From assembly GCA_005503215.1 (NCBI GenBank), contig SCNS01000008.1, forward strand, positions 124,001-188,000: 64,000 bases of DNA, given 5' to 3'. Of the stretch, positions 8,940-18,188 are shown in pieces (position 1 is the stretch's first letter; each line of letters begins with the position of its first letter). Below the pieces are notes generated by a model, which saw only the letters and a program-made list of their open reading frames with translations, was not told the DNA's origin and did not search any database. Origin of the DNA: Sphingomonadaceae bacterium 3R27C6. GTDB lineage: Bacteria > Pseudomonadota > Alphaproteobacteria > Sphingomonadales > Sphingomonadaceae. A program made the translations under genes and the position numbers.

Positions 8940-11306
8940 TTAACGCTTGCGCGACATCGACGGCGGTGCGGCGTCGGGCGACGCGCCCCACGCCTTGTTC
9001 GGCTTGGAGCCCATCGTGAAGACGAAGGTCGCGCCGTCCTTGACGTCGTCGTGGCGGAACCACGGCTTGTTCCACGGCTTGCCGTTCAGCGTCGCCGACT
9101 GGATGTAGACGTTGGTCGGCGAATTATTCTTCGCGACGATGCGCAGCGTCTTGCCATTGCCCATGTCGAGGCTGGCGTCGTCGAAGACCGGGCTGCCGAT
9201 GATATAGTCCTGGCTCGACGGATCGACGGGGTAAAAGCCGAGCGCCGAGAGCGCGTACCAGGACGAGGTCGCGCCCTGGTCGTCCATTCCCGGATAGCCG
9301 TAACCCGCCGCGTCGCTGGCATAGGTCTTGTCGAGGATCTGCCGCACCAGCGCCTGCGTCTTCCACGGCTGGCCGCTCCAATTGTAATAATAGGGCGCCT
9401 GCTGGTCGGGCTGGTTGCCGTGGACATATTGGCCGATCACGCCGGTGCAGTCGCGGCAGATGCCCGTCGGATTGTACGGCTTGGTGAAAAACTCGTCGAG
9501 CTTGGCATTGAACGCGTCGCGCCCGCCGAGGAGGCCGATCAGCCCCTGCACGTCGTGCGGGACGAGCCACAAGGTCGACCAGCCCGACGCCTCCTTCATC
9601 ATGAAATTATAATAGGGTTCCTGCGGATCGAAGGGCGCGATCCATTTGCCGTCGGCGGTGCGCCCGCGCATGAAGCCGATCGATTTGTCGAACACATGGG
9701 CGTAGTTGCCCGCGCGCTTCAGGAACATCTTGTGGTCGGCGTCCTTGCCGAGCTTTTTCGCGTAAAGCGCGAGCGCATAATCGTCCCACGCATATTCGAG
9801 CGTCTTGTCGGCGCCCGCCTTGCCGCCGGCATAGGGCGGGCTGGGATTATGATCGGGCACGATGTCCGAAATCCAGCCCTGCTTCATATATTCGGCGAGA
9901 TAGCCGCGCGGCCCCTTCGGGTCGGTCGCATTCTTGCGCAGATATTCATAGGCGGCTTCATAATCGAATTCGATGCCGCGCTCCCACGCCCCGAGGAACA
10001 GGAACACCGCATTGTCGCCGTGGAACGAGGTGTTCATATAACCCTTCTCGCGCGCCATCGCGAGTTCGGAAGCCATGATATTCTGGACCGCCTCGGGCTC
10101 CATCAGTTCGAGCAGGACGATCTGGTTGCGTCCCGTGTCCCAGAAAGGAACCGGACCGTAGCGGTCGTGCGTCGCGGTCTGGACCTTGCCGTTGGTGTCG
10201 GCGAACTTCTCGCCCTTCTGCGCGATCAGGCGCGGCGAAGCGAAGGACTGAAAGAGGGTCGAGTAAAAGAGTTTGCGCTGCTTGTCGGTGCCCCCCGTCA
10301 CGCGGACGCGATTCAGGAGCTGCGCCCAGCTATCGCGCGCCGCCGCATGGACGCCGTCGAAGTCCCAGCCCGGCACTTCGGCGGCGAGCCGCTGCGCCGC
10401 CTGCTCATAGCTGGTGCCGTGCGCCATCTTCACCAGCACCTGCTCGCCGGCCTTGGTCTTGAAAGTCACATAGCCGCCCGCATAGCTGCCCGTCATGTCG
10501 CGTCCGCCGGGTTTCACGTCGCTGGTGCCGATGCCCCAGCCCGCATTGTCGCCGGGCGCCTTGCGGAAGGTGCCGAGCGCGGCGAAGGGCTTCGAAAATT
10601 CGGCGACGAAATAGCCGCCGTCGGCGCTGTCCTTGTCGTTCGACATGCCGCGGATGATGCGGTCGCCGACGACCTCGACCGTGCCGCCGTGGCGCGGCAG
10701 GTTGACGATGATGTTCGACCGCTGGCTCGCGGGGAAGGTGAAGCGCATCACGCTCGCCCAGCGCGTCGCGGTGAGTTCGGCTTGGGTGCGGAAACTGTCG
10801 AGATAGACCGAATAATAGCCCGGCGACGCCTTCTCGCGCGACTTGTCATAGTATGACTGACTGTACGCGGGCGGCGGCGACCAGTCGCCGACCACCGGCA
10901 TGATGAACGGCTCGGCGCCCCCGCCATAGGTCGAGCCGCCACCGCCGGTGAAGCCGATCATCGTCGGGTTCGTGTAATAATAGGGAACGGGGACGCCGTT
11001 CGGATAGAGAAGCTCGATATTATTGTTCACCGGCGCCGCCTCGACCGAGCCGTGCGGCAGGCGCGCGCCCGGCGAGGTCTGTCCCGAATAGACGGGCTCG
11101 CCCGGCGGCGGCGCATTGCCGATCACCGCGGGATCGTCGAGCGGCGCGGTGCCCACAAGCGGGTTGGCGAGATCGACCGGCGACTGGCCGGCTTTTGGCT
11201 GCGCCGCCACGGGCGACAAAGCGAGCATGAGCGGCACTATCGCCGCCGACGACGCCAGCATCGCGCCAAATTTCCACCCGCGGTTCAAATTCCTGTCGAT
11301 ATGCAT
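8940..11306 (-). CDS. Second GH92 family alpha-mannosidase, exported
   Basis: GH92 protein of 788 residues with signal peptide MHIDRNLNRGWKFGAML...ALSPVAAQ. The conserved C-terminal signature YPGMDDQGATSSWYALSAL is present, as is VHGNQPDQQAPYYYNWSGQP. In place of the usual WDTWR block it has PFWDTGRNQIVLLELMEP, so it belongs to a different GH92 subgroup from the enzyme at 67-2409 and probably cleaves another mannose linkage. It starts 39 bases after the permease gene stop on the same strand. GAGGG lies before the ATG. Confidence 0.92.
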   Translation of the reverse strand: MHIDRNLNRGWKFGAMLASSAAIVPLMLALSPVAAQPKAGQSPVDLANPLVGTAPLDDPAVIGNAPPPGEPVYSGQTSPGARLPHGSVEAAPVNNNIELLYPNGVPVPYYYTNPTMIGFTGGGGSTYGGGAEPFIMPVVGDWSPPPAYSQSYYDKSREKASPGYYSVYLDSFRTQAELTATRWASVMRFTFPASQRSNIIVNLPRHGGTVEVVGDRIIRGMSNDKDSADGGYFVAEFSKPFAALGTFRKAPGDNAGWGIGTSDVKPGGRDMTGSYAGGYVTFKTKAGEQVLVKMAHGTSYEQAAQRLAAEVPGWDFDGVHAAARDSWAQLLNRVRVTGGTDKQRKLFYSTLFQSFASPRLIAQKGEKFADTNGKVQTATHDRYGPVPFWDTGRNQIVLLELMEPEAVQNIMASELAMAREKGYMNTSFHGDNAVFLFLGAWERGIEFDYEAAYEYLRKNATDPKGPRGYLAEYMKQGWISDIVPDHNPSPPYAGGKAGADKTLEYAWDDYALALYAKKLGKDADHKMFLKRAGNYAHVFDKSIGFMRGRTADGKWIAPFDPQEPYYNFMMKEASGWSTLWLVPHDVQGLIGLLGGRDAFNAKLDEFFTKPYNPTGICRDCTGVIGQYVHGNQPDQQAPYYYNWSGQPWKTQALVRQILDKTYASDAAGYGYPGMDDQGATSSWYALSALGFYPVDPSSQDYIIGSPVFDDASLDMGNGKTLRIVAKNNSPTNVYIQSATLNGKPWNKPWFRHDDVKDGATFVFTMGSKPNKAWGASPDAAPPSMSRKR

Positions 11307-11345
11307 TGCGACCCTCTTCCCTGAATATTTTCGTTGATTGCGTGG

Positions 11346-12605
11346 TCAGTGCAGCGAAGTTGCGAAGCTGGTCGTCCGCGCGGGCGCCCGCGCCGCGCGC
11401 CAGCCGAACAGCGCGATGACGAGGTAACAGGCCATCGGCACCAGAAAGGCGAGGAAGCGGCTGCCGCTGGCATCGGCGACCTGCGCGAAGGCGAGCGGCA
11501 CCAGCGCGCCGCCGACGATCGCCATGCAGAGCAGCCCCGAGGTCGCCGATGCGGGCGCGGTCGAACGCTCGATCGTCAGCGAAAAGATCACCGGGAACAT
11601 GATCGAGTTGAACAGTCCGACCGAGATCGCGAGCACGCCCGCCGCCGGCCCGCTGATCTGGCTGATCGTCAGGCAGAGCAGCGCCGCGGCGACGGCCGCC
11701 ACCGCGAGGAGCGGCCCCGCGGGCAGCTTGTAAAGGAGACCCGAGCCGATAAAGCGCCCGATCATCGCGCCGAGCCAATAGAGGCTGACGAAGCTCCCCG
11801 CCTGTACCGCGCTGATCGCGAACACATCGGGCTGTTCGAGGAAATTGACCATCGCGCTGCCGATCGCGACCTCGGCGCCGACATAGAGGAAGATCGCGAG
11901 CGCGCCGGCGAGCGCCCAGGGCGAAGCAAAAGCGCTTCCTACGCCGGCGCTCTTTTCGGCCGGCGGCGCGGCAGCGGTGATCTCGTGGCGGACGCGGTAG
12001 AGGAACATCGCGAGCACCGCGATCACCGCGGCAATGAAGATATAGGCGACGTCGATCCGGCCGAGCGAATAGGCGATCTTAGCCTCGGTCACCGGGCCGT
12101 CCTCGAACAATCCGCCCTGCAGCAGCGTCCGCGCCGCGAGATAGGGGGCGATAACGGTGCCGAACGAATTGAACGCCTGACTGAGCACCAGCCGGAAATG
12201 CGAGCGTTCGGGACGGCCGAGCGACGCCGACAGGGGATTGGCGGCGACCTGAAGCAGCGTGATCCCCGACGCGATCACGAACAGGCCGACGAGCACGATC
12301 GAATATTCGCGCACGACGGTCGCGAGCGGCATGATCAGGCAGCCGGCGATCATCGTCGCGAGCGCCACGATGATCGAATTGGCCGCACCGAGCCGCCCCA
12401 TGATCGCCGCGGCGGGCAGCGAGACGACGCCATAGGCCATGAAAAAGGCGAACTGCGTGAGGAAGCTTTCAGTATCGCTGAGCGCGAAGATCGCCTTCAC
12501 CGCCGGGATCAAAATGTCATTGACCGCGGTCACCGCGCCCCAGACGAAGAAGAGCATCGTGACATAAGCGAAGGTCCAGGCGGTGCCCGAGCGGCTGGCG
12601 GTCAT
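11346..12605 (-). CDS. MFS sugar:proton symporter, FucP/GluP type
   Basis: Inner-membrane permease of 419 residues with about 12 hydrophobic segments. Hallmarks of the fucose/glucose-galactose permease group are FFVWGAVTAVNDILIPAVKA near the N-terminus and QVAANPLSASLGRPERSHFR followed by LSQAFNSFGTVIAP. It probably imports the monosaccharide or short oligosaccharide released in the periplasm. The ATG at 12605 overlaps the manA TGA by four bases and has GGGGAG upstream, so the two genes are coupled. Confidence 0.88.
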   Translation of the reverse strand: MTASRSGTAWTFAYVTMLFFVWGAVTAVNDILIPAVKAIFALSDTESFLTQFAFFMAYGVVSLPAAAIMGRLGAANSIIVALATMIAGCLIMPLATVVREYSIVLVGLFVIASGITLLQVAANPLSASLGRPERSHFRLVLSQAFNSFGTVIAPYLAARTLLQGGLFEDGPVTEAKIAYSLGRIDVAYIFIAAVIAVLAMFLYRVRHEITAAAPPAEKSAGVGSAFASPWALAGALAIFLYVGAEVAIGSAMVNFLEQPDVFAISAVQAGSFVSLYWLGAMIGRFIGSGLLYKLPAGPLLAVAAVAAALLCLTISQISGPAAGVLAISVGLFNSIMFPVIFSLTIERSTAPASATSGLLCMAIVGGALVPLAFAQVADASGSRFLAFLVPMACYLVIALFGWRAARAPARTTSFATSLH

Positions 12606-13429
12606 AAGAATCTCCCCTCGCCCGGATAGGCGAGCAACAGGTCGGCCCCCGCATCGGCATCGAGTTGCACCGCGCCGGTGAGCGCGAGGCATTCGCCCGC
12701 CGCGAAAGCGACGCCGTCGACGGTGCCCTTGCCCGAAACCGGGACCAGCCAGGCGGTGACCCCATCGGGCAGCGATATCGTGCGCGCACTGCCCGCGAGC
12801 CGTTCGAGCACGAACTTCGGCCCGTCGACGAGGATCTTGCGATCGTCGGCAATGCGGCCCGGCGACGGATAGGGCGCATAGGGCCGCGGATCGGACACCG
12901 CGATGCCGTCCTCCAGATGCAGTTCGCGCGGGCGGCCATAATCATAGAGGCGGTAGGTCGTCTCGCTGTTCTGCTGCACCTCGATCAGCGTCAGACCCGC
13001 GCCGATCGCGTGGACCGTGCCCGAGGGGACGTAGAAGAAATCGCCCGCCTTCACGGGTTTCCAGTCGAGCAAGGCTTCGATGCTGCCGTCGAGCGCAGCG
13101 TCGCGCAGCACGGCCGCGTCGACCGGCGCCTTCGTCCCCAACGCGATCGTCGCTTCGGGTTCGGCATCGAGGATCAGCCAGCATTCGTCCTTGCCGCGCG
13201 GCAATCCGCGGGCATGCGCCTGCGCATCGTCGGGGTGAACCTGCACCGACAATTTTTCGCTGGTGAAGAGATATTTGACGAGGAGGTCGGGCGTGCTGTC
13301 GCCGGGTGCCTGAAACCAGATTTCGCCAACGGGTTCGCCGCCTGGGGGCGAATCAGCGAACGGACCCCACAGCTGGTGGCGCCCCCAGGGCTTTTCCACG
13401 CGATGCGTCGCAAGCAATGTCGCCGGCAC
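12602..13429 (-). CDS. manA: Mannose-6-phosphate isomerase, class I
   Basis: Cytoplasmic zinc enzyme interconverting mannose 6-phosphate and fructose 6-phosphate. The 275 residues are shorter than the E. coli enzyme and resemble the short bacterial form. Zinc ligands are visible as Q and H in SVQVHPDD (about residue 63), E in KDECW (about 80) and H in PSGTVHAIG (about 139). EVQQNSETTYRLYDYGRP is also conserved. It heads the minus-strand glycan operon, so mannose is the likely end product of the upstream hydrolases. Confidence 0.93.
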   Translation of the reverse strand: MPATLLATHRVEKPWGRHQLWGPFADSPPGGEPVGEIWFQAPGDSTPDLLVKYLFTSEKLSVQVHPDDAQAHARGLPRGKDECWLILDAEPEATIALGTKAPVDAAVLRDAALDGSIEALLDWKPVKAGDFFYVPSGTVHAIGAGLTLIEVQQNSETTYRLYDYGRPRELHLEDGIAVSDPRPYAPYPSPGRIADDRKILVDGPKFVLERLAGSARTISLPDGVTAWLVPVSGKGTVDGVAFAAGECLALTGAVQLDADAGADLLLAYPGEGRFL

Positions 13430-13610
13430 GAACCCTCTCCCCGTTGCCCGACCGCCGTTCCGGTGCGGGCCTGATTTTTTGAAAACTGCCCCGACCGGCC
13501 GCCCGTCGTCAAGATAATAATGAAAATTAATTTATTTGATCGAAATCGCCTTTGTGGCATGTCGGTCGGCAATCAGGACGAGCATGGAGCTCGATCCGGC
13601 GGAGAGAGCG
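13430..13610. promoter_or_regulatory. Divergent control region, manA operon / sugar porter
   Basis: This 181-base gap separates manA (minus) from the sugar porter (plus). Positions 13510-13550 are strikingly AT-rich, including AAAATTAATTTATTTGATCG with an AAATTAATTT palindrome. That would suit an operator for the nearby ROK repressor. No convincing -35/-10 pair was found. Confidence 0.4.
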
Positions 13611-14981
13611 ATGACAGGCAAGCATGACAGCGAAGCATTTCCCGTACCCGGCGCACCGCAGCGCGCGCGAGGTCGCGGCACGCTCGCCGCTGCGATCGGG
13701 ACCGCTGCACTGGCCGGCCTCCTCTTCGGGTTCGATACCGCGGTCATCGCGGGGGTGACGGGCGACCTGACGCAGCTGTTCGCGCTCACCCCTGAAACGC
13801 TCGGCATCACCGTATCGGCGGCGCTATGGGGGACGCTCGTCGGTGCATTGTTCGCGGGCAAGCCCGGCGACGCGATCGGCAGCCGCGACAGCCTGCGGAT
13901 CCTCGCCGCCTTCTATTTCGTCGCGGGAATCGGCTGCGCGCTGGCATCAAGCTGGCCGGCTTTCCTCATCTTCCGTTTCCTGTGCGGGCTCGCGATCGGC
14001 GGCTCGTCGGTGCTCGCGCCCGTCTACATCGCCGAGATCGCGCCGCCGCGGCACCGCGGGTTCCTCGTCGGTCTGTTCCAGCTGATGATCGTGACCGGCA
14101 TTCTCGTCGCCTATCTGAGCAACGCGACGATATCGGGGCTGGTCGGCGGCGACGCGGCGTGGCGGTGGAAGCTGGGCGTCACCGCCGCACCCGCCCTGCT
14201 CTTCTTCGTGCTGCTGTTCGCGATCCCCAACAGCCCGCGCTGGCTCGTCGCCAAGGGACGCCGGGGCGAAGCGGCCCTCGCGCTAGCGCGGATCGGCACG
14301 GCGTCCGATGCCGCCGAAGCCGAACTAAGCCGCGTCGAGCAGGCGCTCGAACGTGACCCGCCGGGGGAGAAGCTGTCGTGGCGCCGCCATCGGCGGCCGA
14401 TAATGCTCGTGATCCTCGTCGCGATGTTCAACCAGCTCGCCGGCATCAACGCGGTGCTCTATTATCTGAACGACATCTTCGCGCGCGCCGGCTCGCTGTC
14501 GCCCGACCGCCAGGCGGTGCTGATCGGCATCGCCAATCTGGTGTTCACACTTGTCGGCATGGCGCTGATCGACCGGATCGGGCGCAAGACGCTGCTGCTC
14601 GCGGGTGCGGCGGGCATGACGTTATGCCTCGCCGCCGCCGCGGGGGTCCTTTATGGCGTGCTCGAAAACGGCCTGATGCTGCCCGCGCTCATCGGTTTCA
14701 TCGCCTTCTTCGCGACCAGCCAGGGCGCGGTCATCTGGGTCTATATTTCGGAGATATTCCCGACGCCTGTCCGCGCGCGCGGCAGCGCGCTCGGCGCGAG
14801 CACGCACTGGCTGATGAACGCGCTGATCGCGGGAATCTTCCCGATATTGGTGGCGTGGTCGCCGGGGGCGCCGTTCGCGATCTTCGCCGCCGCGATGGTC
14901 GTCCAGTTCATCGTCGTCGCGGCGATCTTCCCCGAAACGCGGGGTGTCGATCTCGACGAGATGGCGCAGCGGATCGAGTAA
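13611..14981 (+). CDS. MFS sugar porter family transporter
   Basis: Inner-membrane transporter of 456 residues with 12 predicted helices. Sugar-porter signatures include GLLFGFDTAVIAGV in helix 1, RFLCGLAIGGSSVLAPVYIAEIAPP between helices 4 and 5, FNQLAGINAVLYYLNDIF in helix 7, DRIGRKTLLL, and YISEIFPTPVRARGSALG. It probably moves a hexose such as mannose or glucose by proton symport. I use the ATG at 13611, preceded by GGAGAGAG, rather than the earlier in-frame starts. It is convergent with the ROK gene, with only 4 bases between stops. Confidence 0.9.
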   Translation: MTGKHDSEAFPVPGAPQRARGRGTLAAAIGTAALAGLLFGFDTAVIAGVTGDLTQLFALTPETLGITVSAALWGTLVGALFAGKPGDAIGSRDSLRILAAFYFVAGIGCALASSWPAFLIFRFLCGLAIGGSSVLAPVYIAEIAPPRHRGFLVGLFQLMIVTGILVAYLSNATISGLVGGDAAWRWKLGVTAAPALLFFVLLFAIPNSPRWLVAKGRRGEAALALARIGTASDAAEAELSRVEQALERDPPGEKLSWRRHRRPIMLVILVAMFNQLAGINAVLYYLNDIFARAGSLSPDRQAVLIGIANLVFTLVGMALIDRIGRKTLLLAGAAGMTLCLAAAAGVLYGVLENGLMLPALIGFIAFFATSQGAVIWVYISEIFPTPVRARGSALGASTHWLMNALIAGIFPILVAWSPGAPFAIFAAAMVVQFIVVAAIFPETRGVDLDEMAQRIE

Positions 14982-14985
14982 AGCC

Positions 14986-16227
14986 TCAGCGCCCCGCCTG
15001 CATCAGGATCGATTCGGACGGCAGGACATTGTCGAGGAACGGGATGATCGCGGCGCCGATCGCCGACGCATCGTCGGCCGCTTCGGCGCGTAGCACCGGC
15101 GCCACGACGGGAAGCTTGCGCCCCGCCATCCGGGCGTTGAGCCGCTCGACGAGCGCGTCGACCAGTTTGCCCGGAAGCCGCCCGCCGATGAAGATCGCGG
15201 CCGGATTGATCAGGCAATTGACCGCGATCAGCGGCTGAACCAGCACCTCCGCGGCATCGTCGAGCCATTGGACGATCACCGCTTCCTGATCCGCCGGCCC
15301 ATCGATCAGCGCCTCGGGCCCGTCGACGACATGTCCTGCCGCTTCCAGCCGCGCGTAAAGCGCCGACAGCGAAACCGTGTCCTGCACATTCGCCCCCTCG
15401 CCGCGCGCCGGATCGGGCAGCGCCCAGATCTCGCCCGACCGCGAATCGGCGCCGCGAACATAGCTGCGGTCGATCACCAGCCCGCCGCCGAGGCCCGCGC
15501 TGATCAGCAGGTAAAAGAAGCTGGGAAGCGCGATGCCGTTGCCCAGATGCACTTCACCGAGTGCCGCCGACGCGGCGTCATTGTCGGCATGAAGCGGCCA
15601 GGGGAGCACTTCGCCGAGCAGCGCGCCAAGGTCGATATCGTCCCACGCGTCATATTCGGCCGGCCGGTGCGGCAGCGAAATCCGCCCAAGATCGTCGGGC
15701 AGCGCGACCCCGACGCCAAGGATACGCGTCCGGTCGACACCGCCCTCTTCGAGCAGGCCGGGCAGGATGTCGCGGACATGATCGACGACCGTTCCGGGCA
15801 GCGCAAAGGCGACCTCGCGCGTGTGGCGGCTGCGGATCTTGCCCGCGAGATCGAGCGTCACCAGCGTGATATGATCGCGGTCGATGTTGAGCCCGATCGA
15901 AAAGGCGCCGTCGGGATCGATGACGATCCGCATCGCCGGCTGGCCGCGCTTGCCCTGCAGCCGCCCCGCCGGCTTGACGAGTCCCATGTCGATCAATCGC
16001 TTGGTGATGTTGACGATCGTTGGCGGCGTCAGCCCGGTGACGCGCGCGAGGTCGCTGCGCGTCGTTTCGTCGGTCAGGCGAATGGCCTGCAGCACGATGC
16101 GCTGGTTATAGTCGCCCGCCCGCTCCAGATTGGTGCCCGAGAGGCTGAGCGTCAGCCGCGCGTCGCGCGCCTCGGGGCCATTTTTCGTCGGTTGCCGCCG
16201 GTCAAGACCCGGGAGATTAAGGGCCAT
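14986..16227 (-). CDS. ROK family transcriptional repressor
   Basis: Regulator of 413 residues. A winged helix-turn-helix lies at about residues 40-95 (RSDLARVTGLTPPTIVNITKRL, GKRGQPA), followed by a ROK sugar-binding domain (FSIGLNIDRDHITLVTLDL, WPLHADNDASAAALGEVHLG). The cysteine-rich zinc motif usual in ROK proteins is not present at the expected place, where the sequence reads SGEIWALPDPARGEGANVQD. It probably represses the adjacent mannose-glycan genes until a sugar or sugar phosphate binds. The ATG at 16227 has AAGGA 10 bases upstream; a TTG six codons earlier is an alternative. Confidence 0.87.
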   Translation of the reverse strand: MALNLPGLDRRQPTKNGPEARDARLTLSLSGTNLERAGDYNQRIVLQAIRLTDETTRSDLARVTGLTPPTIVNITKRLIDMGLVKPAGRLQGKRGQPAMRIVIDPDGAFSIGLNIDRDHITLVTLDLAGKIRSRHTREVAFALPGTVVDHVRDILPGLLEEGGVDRTRILGVGVALPDDLGRISLPHRPAEYDAWDDIDLGALLGEVLPWPLHADNDAASAALGEVHLGNGIALPSFFYLLISAGLGGGLVIDRSYVRGADSRSGEIWALPDPARGEGANVQDTVSLSALYARLEAAGHVVDGPEALIDGPADQEAVIVQWLDDAAEVLVQPLIAVNCLINPAAIFIGGRLPGKLVDALVERLNARMAGRKLPVVAPVLRAEAADDASAIGAAIIPFLDNVLPSESILMQAGR

Positions 16228-16290
16228 CGCTGGATTGTCCTTCAAACTGATCCGAATGCCCAGCGCCCCCCGCCAAACAGACTCGATACA

Positions 16291-16331
16291 TAAAGCATAG
16301 GCGCTTTAATAATTCGAATTTAGATAAAGCG
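16291..16331. promoter_or_regulatory. Candidate operator with three TAAAGC half-sites
   Basis: TAAAGC (16291), GCTTTA (16303) and TAAAGC (16325) alternate in orientation. The last two form a CGCTTTA/TAAAGCG inverted repeat with a 16-base spacer containing AATTCGAATT. The site is 64-104 bases upstream of the ROK start. Autoregulation by the ROK protein is the simplest reading, but this is inference. Confidence 0.4.
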
Positions 16332-16400
16332 GAGCGGCGCCCTCCTGTCAATGACGGGCGCCAGGGCTGTGCAGCGATCAGGTTGAAGCGTGGTTGTCGG

Positions 16401-18038
16401 CTATGAGCATCCGGCCGGGCGGGGCCGCAGCAGGGCGCGGCCCGCCGCGGCGCCGGTCGTCCGCCCGTCGTCGACCGCCAGCGCGCCGTTGACGAACAAT
16501 TTGCTGACACCGACGCTCAGCTCGCGCGGGCGCACATAGTCGGCGCGCGGCGCATATTGATCGGGATCGAAGACGAGCACGTCGGCGAAATAGCCGGGAC
16601 GCAGGTAGCCGCGCCGGTCGAGCTTGTAGATGTCGGCGGTGCGCCCCGTCGACTGGCGGATGAAGGTGGCGAGGTCGATCACCTTCCGCTCGCGGACATA
16701 GCGCGCATATTTTTCGGGGAATGTCGCGAACATGCGCGGATGGCCATCCGATCCGTCGGACGATGTCACCATCCACGGCTGTTTCATCAGCAGGTCGACA
16801 TCGGCCTGCGCCATGTTGAACGACGCGACCGCGGTGCCGCCGCTTTTCTGTCCTTGCTCGCCCGCCTCGATGCTCTGCCGGATGATGCGCAGCGCCGCGT
16901 CGCGGCTGTCCATCTTCCACGCGTCAGCAACCTGCTTCAGCGTCTGTCCGGTCCAGGGAAAACCCTGCGCGATGAGCAGCAGCGCACTCGCCCCGCCGCG
17001 CCGGCGCAGATTCTCCTGCATCTCGCCGCGAATCCGTTCGAGCGTCGCGGGATCGTCCAGCCGCTTCAGCAGCGCCGGCCCGCCGCCGTCGACGGCCCAG
17101 CGCGGCAGCAGCGACGCGTCGAGACTCGATCCCGACGCCAGCCAGGGATATTGGTCGGCGGTCACATCGACGCCCGCCCGCCGCGCCGCGTCGATCGCGG
17201 CGATCACCGCGCCGGCTTGTCCATGGACGTCGACGCCGAGCGCCTTCAGATGCGCGAAATGGACCGGCATTTCCGCCTGCCGCCCGATATCGATCGCTTC
17301 CCGCACCGATCCGAGCAGTCCGATGCTGTAGCTCGATTCGTCGCGCTGGTGGGTGTCGTAGATGCCGCCGCGAACCGCCGCCTCGCGCGCCACCGCCACG
17401 ACTTCGCTCGTGGTGGAAAAGCTTTGCGGCGCATAGAAGAGGCCGCTCGACAGGCCGACGGCGCCTTCGCACATGCCCTTCGCCACCAGCGCCTTCATCC
17501 GGTCGAGTTCGGCGGGGTTCGGCGCGCGCGCATCCTGACCGAGCACGCGCTGGCGGACCGGGCCGAAACCGACGAACGGCACGATGTTGGTGCCGATTCC
17601 CGAGTTCGCGAGCTTGCCGCTATCCTCCGCGACATCGGGGGTGCCCGATCCGTCGACCCCGATCATCACGGTGGTCGCACCCTGATTCAGCCACGCCGCG
17701 TTGACGCGCACCGCCTTGTCGGGCGAGCGGATGAAGCTGTCGGCGTGCGTGTGCGGATCGATGAAGCCGGGGGCGACGATCATGCCTTTCGCGTCGATGA
17801 CCTTGCCCGCCTTATGGCGGCCCGACTTGCCAACATAGACGATCTGGTCGCCGCGGATCGCGACATCGCCGATGAAGGGCTTGCCCTCGCTGCCGTCATA
17901 GATCGTCCCGCCGCGGATGATCACATCGGCCGTCTCGTCCGCCTTCGCGGCGGCTCCGGCGACGCACAGCAGCGCCGCGGCGATCGAAAACGAACCGATC
18001 GTCCGGCGAACCGAAAGCGAGGCAAGCGGTTGGGGCAT
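16401..18038 (-). CDS. D-aminoacylase-like amidohydrolase, exported
   Basis: Amidohydrolase-superfamily enzyme of 545 residues in the N-acyl-D-amino-acid deacylase group, with a signal peptide (SIAAALLCVAGAAAKA). It shows VIIRGGTIYDGSEGKPF, metal histidines in APGFIDPHTHAD, YDTHQRDESS, PVHFAHLKALGVDVHG, and the catalytic aspartate region VTSSDGSDGHPRMF. The cysteine usually found in the GNCG motif is replaced: here the sequence is TTVMIGVDGSG. The role is probably release of free D-amino acids from N-acylated forms in the periplasm. It is divergent from the LysR gene and shares its control region. GGAAGGA lies before the ATG. Confidence 0.87.
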   Translation of the reverse strand: MPQPLASLSVRRTIGSFSIAAALLCVAGAAAKADETADVIIRGGTIYDGSEGKPFIGDVAIRGDQIVYVGKSGRHKAGKVIDAKGMIVAPGFIDPHTHADSFIRSPDKAVRVNAAWLNQGATTVMIGVDGSGTPDVAEDSGKLANSGIGTNIVPFVGFGPVRQRVLGQDARAPNPAELDRMKALVAKGMCEGAVGLSSGLFYAPQSFSTTSEVVAVAREAAVRGGIYDTHQRDESSYSIGLLGSVREAIDIGRQAEMPVHFAHLKALGVDVHGQAGAVIAAIDAARRAGVDVTADQYPWLASGSSLDASLLPRWAVDGGGPALLKRLDDPATLERIRGEMQENLRRRGGASALLLIAQGFPWTGQTLKQVADAWKMDSRDAALRIIRQSIEAGEQGQKSGGTAVASFNMAQADVDLLMKQPWMVTSSDGSDGHPRMFATFPEKYARYVRERKVIDLATFIRQSTGRTADIYKLDRRGYLRPGYFADVLVFDPDQYAPRADYVRPRELSVGVSKLFVNGALAVDDGRTTGAAAGRALLRPRPAGCS

Positions 18039-18123
18039 CGGCGTGATCCTTCCATGGAGCTTTTATCAAGGACGAAGATGTCTCGATTGCACGTCCCGCG
18101 TCCAGACAGCGTTGTTGCACCCC

Positions 18124-18142
18124 CTATAACCCGATGGCATAG
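18124..18142. promoter_or_regulatory. LysR-type operator candidate, site 1
   Basis: CTATAACCCGATGGCATAG is a near-palindrome of 19 bases between the divergent D-aminoacylase and LysR genes. It matches sites at 19104 and 28954. ATATTCGGGCTA at 18160-18171 may be a second, weaker contact, as LysR regulators often bind two sites. Confidence 0.6.
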
Positions 18143-18188
18143 AGATCAAAGCCACAACAATATTCGGGCTAAAACAAGGGGCGATCGC

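Noticed and set aside
16557..18188. Long 5' extension of the LysR gene
   Set aside because: The extension is the shadow of the D-aminoacylase gene on the other strand. A clear ribosome site and LysR homology begin at 18189.
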